A stretch of DNA of 64,000 nt from Macrolepiota albuminosa. Taxonomy: Eukaryota > Basidiomycota > Agaricomycetes > Agaricales > Agaricaceae. The stretch covers positions 248,001 to 312,000 of the forward strand of contig JAMWFC010000067.1 in NCBI GenBank assembly GCA_027475525.1, written 5' to 3'. The notes beneath the pieces are model-generated. The model had not been told where the DNA came from, did no database searches, and worked only from the letters and a program-made list of their open reading frames with translations. Both the position numbers and the translations under genes were made by a program. This document shows positions 1-11,019 of the stretch, piece after piece. Within the stretch, counting starts at the first letter, position 1. Each line of letters opens with the position of its first letter.

Positions 1-360
1 TTAACCTTCAAGATCTAGCGCTTATAGCCACCATCACCGAATAACCACAAGCGATCAGTGGCACTCTATTTCTTATACATTAAAACTTCTTGCATGAATC
101 GACTTATTTTGCTACAGACGATACCTATTTCTTCCTAGGCTGGTGCGATATTGGCTATTAGGTCGCGCTGGTAATAGGGGTTTTCTACGCCATGATGATT
201 TACTGAGCGTTTCCCCTTTTTCTTACTTTGTATTTTGATTACTTACAAACTGACGATTTCGAAACAAGGGGAGGGGAGCGTTTATTTTGGTATGGCTATC
301 ACAGACTACGTATCAAAATTTTCAAAGTCCACAAAAATTCGAAGCGCTACGGGCCGGCGA

Positions 361-2871
361 CTACGCATCAGACGCGGAGGGAGCGGGATCACCCAATGGA
401 AGCAAGTCCCCGTCCTGAATGGCGTTACTCGCTTGCCACTCAAGCGCATCAGTGATGTCGTCATGGAGCTCAAGCAGGAGGAGCTCACGGCGCGCTAAGG
501 TGGAGACACGAGGACGGAGGAGGGTGAGTTCGCTACCGACGGCGTCGGTCGCGTCCTCAATCTGGTGAAGTTGTTGATGGAGATCGGCGGCAGGACGAAG
601 GGGAGTGACAGGATAAGAGAACTCATCCCCAAGCCAAGGATAGGCATCGCCGGAAACGCGCATGGCGGGGGGAGGAGTCCAAAAAGGATCGAACTTAGCG
701 AAGGTCAGCGGAGAAACGAACCAACTAGGAAATGCAGACTTACTCGAACGGTTACGGGGGCACGGGGGGTCCATTCATGGCGCTCATTGCCTGGGGACAT
801 GGCCCTAGCGGAAGAAAGGCGGATGCCGTAGGAAGGCAAGTACCTCCAGCGGCGGCGGCGCTCGCCCTGAGCTACTAGGGTCCCTTCGGACTCAGGCGCA
901 GTAGAGGACTCGCGAGTACTGGGGAAAGAAGAGAGGCTACGAGGAGGGGTAAGAGATGGTGTAATAGGAAGGGCGACGGGGGAGGCGCTAGCCGCGACAG
1001 GCTCGGGAGCAGGGGTAGCGCCGGCAACAGACATTACGACATCTTCGGCGGGAGGGATATTCACGACAACCGGAAGCGAGGGAGTAGGGGAACTAGCGAC
1101 GAAGAGGTTAGCATCACCTGGCGAAGAAAACCCGAAGACTACGCACTGGTTACCACTGGGGCCACTCTGATAAGGGTTAGCGGCGAAAGAGGGAGTAATG
1201 CGAAGCAGAAGAGCGCGTACCGCCAACAGCGCATCGGTGTCGACTACAGGCCCAGCCTCATCGTCATCTTCGCCCTCGGCGTCCCTCTCGGTATCCTCGC
1301 CTTCATCAGTAGACGACTCGGTAGAAGACAAGACGACGGGAGTAGCAGGCGCTAGCTCCCGGCGCTTACCGGGACTCTTGCTAGGAGAGGCGACAATAGG
1401 CTTACGCTTCGAAGGGACGGGACGACGGGGAGAACGGGCAAAGGGGGCAGTCACGGTAGTACCATCTTGGGTGATGGGAAGCGCTAGGCTTGCAGCGCTA
1501 ATCACAGTGGGCTGATGAGTAGCGGCCAAATCGCGTTGCTGCAACACAAAGGCCCGGGCGTTACGAACTAAGACTGCGCGCTCGTAATTGCGCTGCATGA
1601 TAGCGTCCCTACCACGTTCGCGAGTACGAATCCCATTGAAGGCACAGCCCCGTTTCAACGCATCGCAACGGTAGCAGGGAAGAGAGGCGGTAGGAAACCA
1701 GCAACCCTCAGGATCGTTTTCAGACCAGCATTTATCGCACTGGGAAAGAAGTTAGCGACGTCATCAAACTTTCAGGGACAAACATGCACTTACCGCACCA
1801 ATCTTCGCCCTAAAGGCGCGGCGCTCCACGGGTGCCACCGTAACCTTCTTCTTAGCGCCGAGCACCTGGACACCAGCCGGGAGGCCGGTATCAATGACGG
1901 TAGTATCGCGACGAAGGCGCAGCAAATCACGAAGCTCCACGTCGGTAAACATAGTTTGGTTGGGCGCCTAAGGAGGGCTCGATCAGGCGCTAGAGACAAG
2001 CGATCTTAAAAGGAAACACTTACGACATACAAAGGGGCAACACGAGCAGGGAGATTGACCTAAGAAGAAGAGTGAGTAGAAGAACTAGAGGCAAGAAGAC
2101 AAGGACGCACGGTACGTTTGGGAGGACTAGCGAGAGTAGGGGGCGCGCGATTAATAACGACGGCGAAGTTACGGGGGGGAAGGCGAGAAATAGTATGGGT
2201 AGGTCCGGGCCGGGGCTCACTGGCGGTAACGGCAATCCGTTTGATGGCCGAGTGAGGAGGCGCAGTACGAGTGGGAGAAGCGACGATGGGTGCAGGGCGA
2301 GCGGGAGAAGCATCGCCACGAAAAGGACTACCAAGAACGGGAGGAGGTAGAACGGAAACAGGAGCAGCAGGAGCGGCCGGAACGGAAGGAACGGTAGAGG
2401 CCGACGGGGCACTAGGAAGACTTGCAACGGTGGGCGACGTAGCAACCGACTACTCAGGGTTAACACGGAAAATGTGAGGAAGAAAAGGAGGGAACTCACC
2501 TCGCCAACCTCGGTACTAGCCAGCAGGGCGTCGATCTCGTCGGATAGAGAAGGAGCCTAGTATGGGCGCTTAACCTTAGCGCCACGAACCTAAAATCAAA
2601 CCTAAAAACTTACGAACAAGTCCGCGAACGGTAGCAAGCAATCGGCACCCTCATATTCACGGTACTGAGCCATGCACCATTCACGAACCTCGACGCCCCG
2701 CGCCCAGGAACTGTCAGAGCCGCGGACCACGAGCCAGCGCCGATAGAGTTGCATAATGCCAGGGACGGTTTGTGGCGCATCGGCGGGACTGACAGACTTA
2801 GCGCGATCGAATAAATAAGAGGCTTTAGCCAGGAAATTGCAAAGAGCAGAGGCATCGAAAGGAGTGGACAT
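361..2871 (-). CDS. Zinc-cluster protein carried antisense inside the LTR element (copy A, intact)
   Basis: I reconstruct eight exons, all GT-AG and frame-consistent: 2871-2614, 2556-2500, 2449-2111, 2059-2024, 1967-1794, 1739-1147, 1092-744 and 693-361, giving 712 aa. The same splice plan works in the second copy, with intron bodies diverged and splice sites kept. Exon 6 opens with six cysteines spaced C-x2-C-x8-C-x8-C-x2-C-x6-C, close to the fungal Zn(II)2Cys6 cluster but with a longer second spacer. A basic stretch, SPGKRRE-type segments, an acidic EGEDDDE run and a Ser/Pro-rich region follow. The last exon has a WTPPPAMRV motif and a Leu/Arg-rich helical stretch. The N-terminal exon is helical (YRRWLVVRGSDSSW). 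DNA binding is plausible from the cluster but is inference. No transposase or RT motif is present. It resembles the multi-copy hypothetical zinc-cluster proteins of Agaricomycetes. Confidence 0.75.
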
Positions 2872-2920
2872 GTTGGAAAGATGGGAAGGAAAACACGAGA
2901 AGGTGAAGGGCTAAAAACGA

Positions 2921-2927
2921 TTTTATA
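2921..2927 (-). promoter_or_regulatory. TATA box of the antisense zinc-cluster gene, copy A
   Basis: TATAAAA on the minus strand lies about 50 nt upstream of the ATG at 2871. The equivalent site in the second copy (about 7750-7756) is kept at the same distance, although the sequence between it and the ATG has changed. The gene therefore seems to have its own promoter rather than using the LTR. Confidence 0.55.
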
Positions 2928-3007
2928 AGGCGCCGGCGGCATTCTACGGACCGTAGCGCAGTCAAATTAATGACGGCGTTTGACTGAGGACAGTCAATTT
3001 TTCAGTT

Positions 3008-4084
3008 GGGGGGAGATGATAGGCTTCTACTCGGACTGAGCGCATCAAGGGACATTATAGGCCAACCGACACTTGACGTACGCAGGACTCTGGCGACCAG
3101 TTGGGAGTATAGAGCAGCTCTAGCTCTGGCAAACTACTACAGGATTTAGAAATTTATCCTAACCCCTAGCTACCAAGCCTTCAGCACTCTCCTTTCACCT
3201 AGCCCAAGGACGAAGGAGGCTCATAACATATAGCGCTAACACGACGGCGGGAGAGGACTATAACTAAACCCCGATCACTTCCAGAAGGAGCCAGCAGCAG
3301 GCGCTGCCATTGGACGAGGCACTTCAATCAGAAGTCTAAAGGGATCAATGACGGCGGCACTGGATATACTTAAATCCGACATCTGGACCTGACAGGAACT
3401 AATACAATGAGTAGCGCTGACATTAGCGCTCACGGCGTCTGTCGAGGATTTTCCGACCATACCCCGGAACGGCCTGGCCAATCGGAGTTATAGAAAAGTG
3501 AGCAGACTCGTACAACTCTAAGTCAATATAGAGTCACCGCAGGTTGCCGTGGGTCATAACGCCGTTGGTCGCCGTCAGCCATGTGCACAAGGTCGCCGTT
3601 GACAGGTCGCCGTTAGAGTAAACCACGAGGAGAGGCGCTAGGAGGTAGCGCCGCAGATGGACTTGTATCTTGGCAAACACGGTAGCGCACTGTATATAAA
3701 ATAGCTACTTTTCATGTATATAAAAAAATCGTAACCCCTCGAACACACAGTTACACTTAGCGTTCAACTCGCGCTAGCTTCCTTCGACTTCGTCACTAAG
3801 TCAGGCGCTAGCTTCGTCTATTTCGTCTTCATTGTTTACGGTGCCACCTACGGGCACAATACGTTGCGCTATTCGACTTTTCTCCAATATTCTTGCCTAA
3901 ACTACGACGCTTACCGTCTGCCAGGTAGCCCCCGAAGCGCTATAATCTAGCGCATCGTTTTACTACTTCCACTCGAGCACACCGGGACCCTGTCAGGACT
4001 CCTCACAACTACGTACGCCAAGCGCTGGAGACGGCGTTGTACTGCGTATACGTCCAGCGCACCCAACCACAGTTGGTGTCATCA
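3008..4084 (+). repeat. Polypurine tract (3008-3016) and LTR 1 (3017-4084)
   Basis: The repeat runs from TGAT at 3017 to ATCA at 4084 (1068 bp) with 4-bp inverted ends TGAT/ATCA. A purine tract GGGGGGAGA precedes it. It recurs at 7848-8890 with many substitutions and small indels. A TATA box (TATATAAAA, 3693-3701) in the distal third would start plus-strand transcripts. The motif GCGCTA/TAGCGC is frequent inside. I could not recognise a tRNA primer-binding site just after 4084. Confidence 0.7.
3693..3701 (+). promoter_or_regulatory. LTR promoter TATA box
   Basis: TATATAAAA lies inside LTR 1. LTR 2 has TATAAAAA at the matching place (about 8497-8504). A second TATATAA element sits about 25 nt downstream in both copies. 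It would drive the plus-strand element transcript, antisense to the zinc-cluster gene. Confidence 0.45.
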
Positions 4085-4234
4085 ACGCGTCCCTCCGTCA
4101 GAGGGGCCACGAAAGAGGCGACCACCGGTAGAAGAACGAGGAGACTGGTGAAGAAGGCGCGGTTAGACAGGAAAAGAAAGGAGTAACGGGGTAAGGACAG
4201 ACGGACCAGATAGTGGCTTTCTTCCAGCAGCAGC

Positions 4235-4576
4235 TCAAGACGCTCTCGCGTGGAGGTGGGAGGAATTTGCTTTAATTAGCGACTGTCAGCAAAGAAGAGG
4301 GCGAAAAAGGCAGGAGCGCACCTGAAAAATGCGACTCCAGGCCTTCTCCATACCAAACTGCATCAGAGGTTTGCTATCCGCCCAGATCTCACAGGCCGCA
4401 CGCAGCAACCGGCAGCGACGACTTAATTTGAGGGCGCCATCGTCCAGTTCTGGCACGCTGCCAGCAGGATAGTGGTGAAGGAAAGAGGTGACACGCTCTA
4501 GGAAAGTTGGAGGGTCCATCATGACGTGAGCACGATCACAGCGGGGAGTCCACACCAGGCCGGTCGGGCTGGTCAT
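4235..4576 (-). CDS. Small antisense gene in the LTR element, unknown function
   Basis: Two-exon model: 4576-4322 and 4282-4235 (donor GTGCGC, acceptor GACAG, phase 0), giving 100 aa. The protein has a short hydrophilic N-terminus, a helical middle with a PTFLERVTSFLHHY stretch, and a Leu/Arg-rich segment. I recognise no domain. It has its own TATA-like box and the same orientation as the zinc-cluster gene, which starts 3.1 kb upstream of it, so both are transcribed against the LTRs. It falls outside the part of the upstream copy visible here, so its conservation cannot be checked. It could be a remnant exon of a longer gene. Confidence 0.35.
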
Positions 4577-4613
4577 CGCGAAGACTGATGAGATCCAGTT
4601 GATGCATATGCAA

Positions 4614-4619
4614 TTTATA
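4614..4619 (-). promoter_or_regulatory. TATA box of the small antisense gene
   Basis: TATAAA on the minus strand about 40 nt upstream of the ATG at 4576. This is a normal distance for fungal promoters and similar to that of the zinc-cluster genes. Confidence 0.35.
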
Positions 4620-5097
4620 GGACACGGCTAGAGTTAGAACGGCGACAGCGTGGGAGGACGTTTCACAAAGAACGAGGACCCTGACGAAGATACTAGCCAA
4701 TGAGAGGCGCTTGACTCATGGTTGGACCGCGCAGAAAGGAAATCGCCATTCTAGACCTAGCGCTTATGCTCACCATCACCGAATAGCCACAAAGCGATCA
4801 CTGGTTTTCTATTTCTTTATACGCGTTACTTCTTACATGGATCCGCTTATTTATTTCCAGACAGTTCCTATTTTCTACTTAGGCTGGCGCGGTAATGGCT
4901 ATTGGGCCGCGCCGGCAACAGGGGTTTTTGCGCCATGATGATCTACTGAGCGTTTCCCCTTTTACTTATTTTCTTTTGATTACTTACAAACTGACGATTT
5001 GAAGCCAAGGGAGGCGTTTATTATAGGATCACATACTACAAAGTTTGTATCAAAAAGACTAAGTCCATAAAAGTTTAAAAGCGCTAAGGGTCGGCAA

Positions 5098-7701
5098 CTA
5101 CGGATCATACTCGGGAAGGGCGGGATCGCCCAAAGGAAGCAAGTCCCCGTCCTGGATCGAGTTACTCGCTTGCCACTCAAGCGCAGCTGTAATATCGTCA
5201 TGAAGCTCGAGAAGGAGGCGCTCGCGGCGAGCTAAGGTGGAAACGCGAGGACGCAGGTTGGCAAGTTCACGACCAACGGCTTCGGTCGCATCCTCGATAT
5301 GGCGGAGTTGCTGGCGAAGGTCGGCAGAAGGGCGGAGAGGGGTAACAGGATAGGAGAACTCGTCCCCGAGCCAAGGGAAGGCGTCACCAGAAACTCGCAT
5401 GGCGGGAGGGGGAGTCCAAAAGGGATCGAACTTATGGAAGGTTAGAAAAGGGGAGAAAAGGGGGAACAAACAAAAACGGACGTACCCGGACAGTTACAGG
5501 CGCACGGGGTGTCCACTCATGGCGCTCGTCGCCGGGGGACATAGCTCTGGCGGAAGAAAGATGGATGCCGTAGGGAGGCAAGTATCTCCAGCGGCGACGA
5601 CGCTCACCTTCCGGCACCAGGGTTCCTTCGGATTCCGGCGCCGCAGAAGTCTCGCGACTACTAGGAAAAGAAGAGGAGCTGTGGGGAGGAGTAAGGGACG
5701 GAGTGATAGGGAGAGCAACCGGAGGGTCGCTAGCCGCAACCGACTCGGGGGCGGGGGTAGCGCCAGCGTCAGACATAACGACATCTTCGGCAGCAGGGAT
5801 AGCCACGACGACGGGAACGGGAGTGGGGGACCTATCAGTCAAGAAGTTAGCACGCGAAGGAAAAAGAAGTTAGGAAAATGCGTACTGGTTACCACTGGCG
5901 CCACTCTGACGAGGGTTAGCGGCGATAGGGGGAGTAAGGCGAAGCAGGAGAGCGCGTACCGCCAATAGCGCATCGGCATCAACAACGGGCTCAGCTTCAT
6001 CATCATCCTCTCCCTCGGCATCCCTCTCGGTGCCCTCCCCCTCATCCGTAGAAGACTCGGTACGGGCTCAGCTTCATCATCATCCTCTCCCTCGGCATCC
6101 CTCTCGGTGCCCTCCCCCTCATCCGTAGAAGACTCGGTCAAAGACAAAACCACAGGCGTAGCAGGCGCTAGCTCGCGGCGCTTACCAGGGCTTTTGCCAG
6201 GAGACGCGACAACAGGCTTACGTTTCGAAAGAACGGGACGACGAGGAGAGCGAGCAAAAGGTGCCGCCACGGTAGTACCATCCTGGGTAGTCGGCAGCGC
6301 CAGGCTGGCTGCACTGATTACCGTGGGTTGGTGAGTAGCCGCCAGATCACGTTGCTGCAGCACGAAGTCCCAGGCATTACGAACCAACACTGCGCGCTCA
6401 TAGTTCCTTTGCATAATGGCGTCCCTACCACGTTCACGAGTACGAATCCCGTTGAAGGCGCAGCCTCGTTTCAACGCATCGCACCGATAGCAAGGCAGAG
6501 ACGCGGTAGGAAACCAGCAGCCCTCAGGGTTGTTCTCAGACCAACACTTGTCACACTAAGAAAGAAGTCAGCGACGGCATGAACCTCCAAAGGGGCAAAA
6601 CAGTGCTTACCGCGCCAATCTTTGCCCTAAACGCGCGACGCTCCAAGGGCGCAACGGTAACCTTCTTCTTGCTGCCCAGTACTTGGACACCAGCCGGAAC
6701 GCCGGTATCAATGACGGTAGTATCACGGCGAAGACGCAAAAGGTCGCGAAGCTCCGCGTCGGTGAACATGGTCTGGTTAGGCGCCTATCGACATTAACAT
6801 TTAGGCGCTAAAGTCTAGCGACAACAAGCAAAGCACTTACGACATACAAAGGGGGAACACGAGCAGGGAGATTGATCTGGAAGGGGGAGAAGTCAGAAAA
6901 ATGGAGTAAGGAAGATAGGAAAAGAACGCACGGTACGTTTGGGAGGAGAACTAGCACGAGCAGGAGGCGCTCGTTCAATAACAATGGCGAAATTACGCGG
7001 AGGACCGTGAGAAGTTGGGCGCGTCGGGCCGGGTCGTGGCTCGCTACGAGAAACGGCAATACGTTTGATGGCCGAATGGGGAGGGGCAGTACGGACGGGA
7101 GAAGCAGCGCTTGGGGCAGGGCGAGTGGAAGAAGTAGCGCCACGAAAAGGGCTGCCAAGAACGGAAGGAGGCGGAACAGAAGTCGAAGAAGGAGGGGCGG
7201 TAGGAACAGAAGGGACAGTAGAGGCCGAGGGGGCAGTAGGAAGACTGGCGACGGTGGGAGACGTAGCAACCGACTACTCAAGGATTAACAGTGGAAAAAA
7301 AAAAGGGGGAGGAGAAGGAAGGACTTACTTCGCTGACCTCGGTGCTAGCCAACAACGCGTTGATCTCGTCAGATAAGGAGGGAGCCTAGTATGGGCGCTG
7401 AACCTTAGCGCCACAACGCCAAAATCAAACTTAGAAAACTTACGAAAAGGTCCGCGAAAGGGCGCAACCAATCGGCACCCTCATACTCACGGTACCGGGC
7501 CACGCACCACTCGCGAACTTCGTCACCCCGCTCCCAGGAACTGTCGGAGCCGCGGACCACGAGCCAGCGCCGATAGAGTTGCATAATACCAGGGACGGTT
7601 TGTGGTGCATCGGCGGGACCGACAGACTTAGCGCGATCAAATAAATAGGAGGCCTTAGCCAGGAAATTGCGGAGAGCAGAGGCGTCGAAAGAAGTGGACA
7701 T
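5098..7701 (-). CDS. Zinc-cluster protein, copy B, frameshifted only by a 77-bp duplication
   Basis: Exons map one-to-one onto copy A: 7701-7444, 7385-7329, 7273-6932, 6876-6841, 6784-6611, 6555-5886, 5831-5486 and 5430-5098. Seven of the eight have the same length as copy A or differ by a multiple of three. Exon 6 is 670 nt against 593 nt, a difference of exactly 77. That is explained by the perfect tandem repeat at 5985-6138, which shifts the frame. Without one repeat copy the gene encodes 712 aa, like copy A. The zinc cluster (CDKC...C...CYRC...C), acidic run and C-terminal WTPPPAMRV motif are all kept. As the 77-bp duplication is probably an assembly artefact, I treat the gene as probably intact in the organism. 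Confidence 0.7.
5985..6138. repeat. Exact 77-bp tandem duplication (inside copy B exon 6)
   Basis: 5985-6061 is repeated without mismatch at 6062-6138. The upstream element copy has the segment only once. 77 is not a multiple of three, so the reading frame is lost. Confidence 0.95.
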
Positions 7702-7838
7702 ACTGGGAAGATGGGAAGGAAAACACGGGAAGGTGAAGTACGGAAAACGACTTTTATAAGGCGCCGGCGGCATTATACGGACCGTAGCGCAGTCAAATTA
7801 ACGACGGCGTTTGACTGAGGACAGTCAATTTTTCAGTT

Positions 7839-8890
7839 GGGGGGAGATGATAGGCTTCTACTCGGACTGAGCGCATCAAGGGACATTATAGGCCGACCAA
7901 CACTTGACACACTAAAGGCTCTAGCGACCAGCCTTGGGTACAGAGCAGCCCTAGCGCGGGCGCTCTATGGCAAGACTTATCCATTCATCTCAATCACCAG
8001 CATCAGCCCCTCAGTGCACTCCACTCAGTTACTTTGAAGACCAAGAAGACTCAGGACTCATAGCGCTAGCATAACGGCGGGAGGGGACTCTGACCAAACC
8101 CTGATCAGTACTGGAAGGAGTTAGCAATTGGCGCTGTCAATCACCGAGGCACCTCAATCAGAAGTCTAAAAGAATCAATGACGATGAGACAGGATACACG
8201 CAGACCCGACATTTAAATCTATCAAAATATGGTACAATGTTTAGCGCCGGAATTAGCGCTCACGGCGTCTGTCGAGGATTCCCCGACCATACCCCGGGAT
8301 GGCATGGCCAATTAAATTACATCAAAAAGTGAGCAAACTCGTACCACTTCTAAGTAGTTTTAGAGTCGCCGTTGGTCGCCGTCACCCATGCGCTGCAGGT
8401 CGCCGTTGACAGGTGGCTGTTAGCTACAGTCACGAAGAGAGGCGCTAATTGGTAGCGCCGTCAATGGACTTATTTTGGAAATAATGTAGCGCATAGTATA
8501 AAAACTAGCTACTTGCCATGTATATAACAACGAATCGTAACCTCTTGAGCACCCAGTTACACTTAGCGTTCAAATCGCACTAGCGTTGCCTGACTTTGCC
8601 ACCAAGTTCGGCGCTAGCTTCGTCTATCTCGTCTTTGTCGTTTACGGTGCCACCTACAGGCACGCTACGCTGCGCTATTCGTTTCTTTCTCTATAACTTC
8701 CCCTAAACTACGACGCTTACCACTTGCTAGGTAGCATCCGAGGCGCTATCGTCTAGCGCATCGCCCTATCACCTCTGCTCGAGCACACCGGGACCCTGCC
8801 GGGACTCCTCACAAACCCGTACGCCAGGCGCTGGAGACGGCGTTGTACTGCGTATACGTCCAGCGCACCCAACCACAGTTGGCGTCATCA
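7839..8890 (+). repeat. Polypurine tract and LTR 2 (7848-8890)
   Basis: 1043 bp from TGAT to ATCA, with the same purine tract immediately before it. It is clearly diverged from LTR 1 in the first 300 bp and near 8100-8250. The sequence after 8890 is unrelated to that after 4084, which fixes the right boundary of the array. The left end of the array is outside the window, so no target-site duplication can be tested. Confidence 0.7.
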
Positions 8891-10123
8891 GCGACTCTGC
8901 ACTGACCTGACTGGGGACTGTGGTGGTATGGGTGCAAGGCCATTGCACAACTGAAAGAAAATTTCTGCAAGACCATTGCATGAATTACAATGCAACCAAC
9001 ATGCATGTAATGTGATTAACTGAGACTTTGACCCTACTGTTTCCAACCCAACCTCTGCCAATACCATGGCGTCAAATCAGAAATGGCCGCTGATGTCTTG
9101 ATGGTCTGCAGGTATGCCTGCTTGTCTGCGCAGAGGCCTCCAATAATGCTCCTTACCCTCGAAACCTGTGTTTTTGTCAATCATTATTCCATTTTGTAAG
9201 CACTGCCACCAGCTAAGAACATTATTCTGGATTGACTGATGCTAAGTGTCTGTGTCAATGTATAGCTATGGAGTGCAAGTGGCAAGGTGCAGCAAGGTGT
9301 CAACAGTGGTGCTAAAAATATATGATGCTATAAAAGTGGTCCTGGAGTAATTGGAGGCTGTAGCCATGAGTTATTAGTGTAAAAATATGCAAAAAGTAGT
9401 GCTGGAAGCACTAGGGTGTGCTGCTCCTGGTGGTACCAGGTGAGGTGCTGGTATTAGTGCTATCTGTGGCCATCCATAATGAGAGCTCATCAATGTTTTT
9501 CACTTGCTTATCATTAATTGTCAGTTGAACTATGTGCAGAACTATTATGGTATAAAAGTGCATAGGAATGAGTGCATCTATGATCTTTTAGACCAAGAAT
9601 GGATAAATGGCAGGTGTTTCTCATGATGCTGGAATATACTGTTGATAGCAAGATGAACATCTAGGATAAATAGTGGAAATCAAGGTAGATAAAATGAATA
9701 CAAGGAAGGGTGGATGAAGAGCATAGAAGGTCCAGATTTAGGTGTTATCTTGAATCTTTGTAGATTCATTCAGAGAAGAACAAGGTTCTGGATTTGATGA
9801 GGCTGTATCAATGATGATTCAAGGTACAGGTCATGAGTCATGTCTATATTATAATGCCTTGTCAAGGAACAATGGCCATTGTCTTAGCAGGATGGCTGTG
9901 GAGAAGTTGAAGATTGCTGCACATTGATTTAAATTCCTGAATGATTGAGAAAACAAGTACAGAATATAAATTTTAGGTAGGATTGGCTATAGTCAACAGT
10001 GGAAAAGGAATGTTTTTCAGGTTACCCAACTTTCAATGACAACCATCGATGTTGCATGACTTGGAGAGCCACAAGTGCTAAATGGGAAAGCTGAGCAAAG
10101 CAAAAAATCAGATGCAATTAGAT
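8891..10123. other. CpG-poor degenerate DNA, no gene seen
   Basis: Rich in TG and CA, with very few CG dinucleotides and no long reading frame. The look matches old methylated repeat DNA decayed by CpG to TpG changes, like the 43.8-52 kb zone. I could not assign it to an element class. Confidence 0.5.
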
Positions 10124-10216
10124 GGGCCTGACCGGGAATTGAACCCGGGACCTCCTCGATGAGTGACGAACTTGTATCAGCCCTAACAAGGAATCATACT
10201 ACTAGACCATCAGGCC
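10124..10216 (-). tRNA. tRNA-Pro (AGG) with an intron of about 21 nt
   Basis: The minus strand gives a 7-bp acceptor stem GGCCTGA/TCAGGCC, a D-arm with GGTCTAG, and a T-arm GGTTCAATTCC (B box). The anticodon stem is CCTTG/CGAGG with loop TTAGGG plus one T after the intron, so the anticodon is AGG. The intron lies one base 3' of the anticodon, the canonical place. A T6 run about 18 nt past the 3' end (10102-10107 on the plus strand) is a Pol III terminator. CCA is not encoded. Confidence 0.92.
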
Positions 10217-11019
10217 AATGAAATATAATTGCGTATCTTAAATCCCGATGCCTGGGATCATACAAAGCAGGGAAGAAAGTTAGATGTCTGATATATGATA
10301 ATGATCTAGTTTTGTAAATGGCTTTGTTGTACATGATTTATATAATAGACAATATAAGACAAGCCATCTATTGATAGGACACACGAGTACATAAGAAAAT
10401 TAGAAGAGACTATATAAAATACAAGCGGCTGACAAGAAAAAAGGAAAGAAGCTGGAGTGTGCTACTATTTGAAACTTTGTTTGAGCTGCAGTTGATGCAA
10501 GTCAAGTCAGAGTTCAACTTAGTCGTGCCGAAGTTCAAAAATAGCGAGAACCGAGATTTATACAAGACATTGTCCAAGTTCAAGTTTGAATGCATGTGTG
10601 CAATTATAATGATTATAATGAATGATATTCTAAGTAATAAGCGAGCGCGATTCATCCAGCAAGTTCTTTAAACAACTAGTGACTTGAGAGATTTCTAATG
10701 TATGATGCAAAGAACTTGTAAGGTTTTAGTATGTAGAAACCATTTGACAGAATAGCATTCGTGAGATAGAAAATTGCCTGCACATCCATGACATGTCAGT
10801 TTCTTGATAGGCATGTATGTCTCCTCTTTTTCTTACATATGGAAGCCTGTCAGGGACTACTAAACTCAGGATCTCACCTAGAACATAGAACCGACACAAC
10901 AGCAGTTGAAAGGTGTCAGTGAGTAGTTTCAAGGCATTTCAAGAGGCTCAGCCATCAAGACTACATGCCTTGAGTCAGGGCTTTTATGTGCAGGATTGGG
11001 TGACTGTATGTAGGAAACA
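10217..11019. other. Intergenic DNA, no gene seen
   Basis: Only short reading frames of low plausibility. Base composition is normal compared with the CpG-poor block to the left. Confidence 0.4.

Larger units (their letters stand above)
1..3016 (+). mobile_element. LTR element, upstream copy, internal region (truncated by window start)
   Basis: This block matches 4745-7847 along its whole length, including all exons and introns of the antisense gene. It ends at a purine tract (GGGGGGAGA, 3008-3016) directly before a long repeat starting TGAT. That is the layout of an internal region running into a 3' LTR on the plus strand. No reverse transcriptase, integrase or gag is visible, so I read it as a non-autonomous (LARD-like) element whose enzymes come from elsewhere. 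The orientation rests on the purine tract and on the LTR TATA box. The 5' part of this copy lies outside the window. Confidence 0.7.
4085..7847 (+). mobile_element. LTR element, complete internal region between LTR 1 and LTR 2
   Basis: About 3.76 kb bounded by the two LTR copies. It holds two antisense genes (4235-4576 and 5098-7701) and no recognisable gag or pol. Because the upstream copy shares LTR 1, the array reads internal-LTR-internal-LTR. That is the expected product of unequal recombination between LTRs, or of insertion into an older copy. From about 4745 on it aligns with position 1 of the window onward. Confidence 0.65.

Noticed and set aside
2020..2499. 159-codon Leu/Pro-rich frame on the minus strand
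   Set aside because: Shifted reading of exon 3 of the zinc-cluster gene; the spliced model uses another frame.
4085..4110. Primer-binding site just downstream of LTR 1
   Set aside because: No convincing complement to a tRNA 3' end was found, so none is claimed.
9301..9470. Possible LTR or promoter in the CpG-poor block
   Set aside because: TATAAAAG-like words occur, but no repeat partner or boundary can be found in the window.
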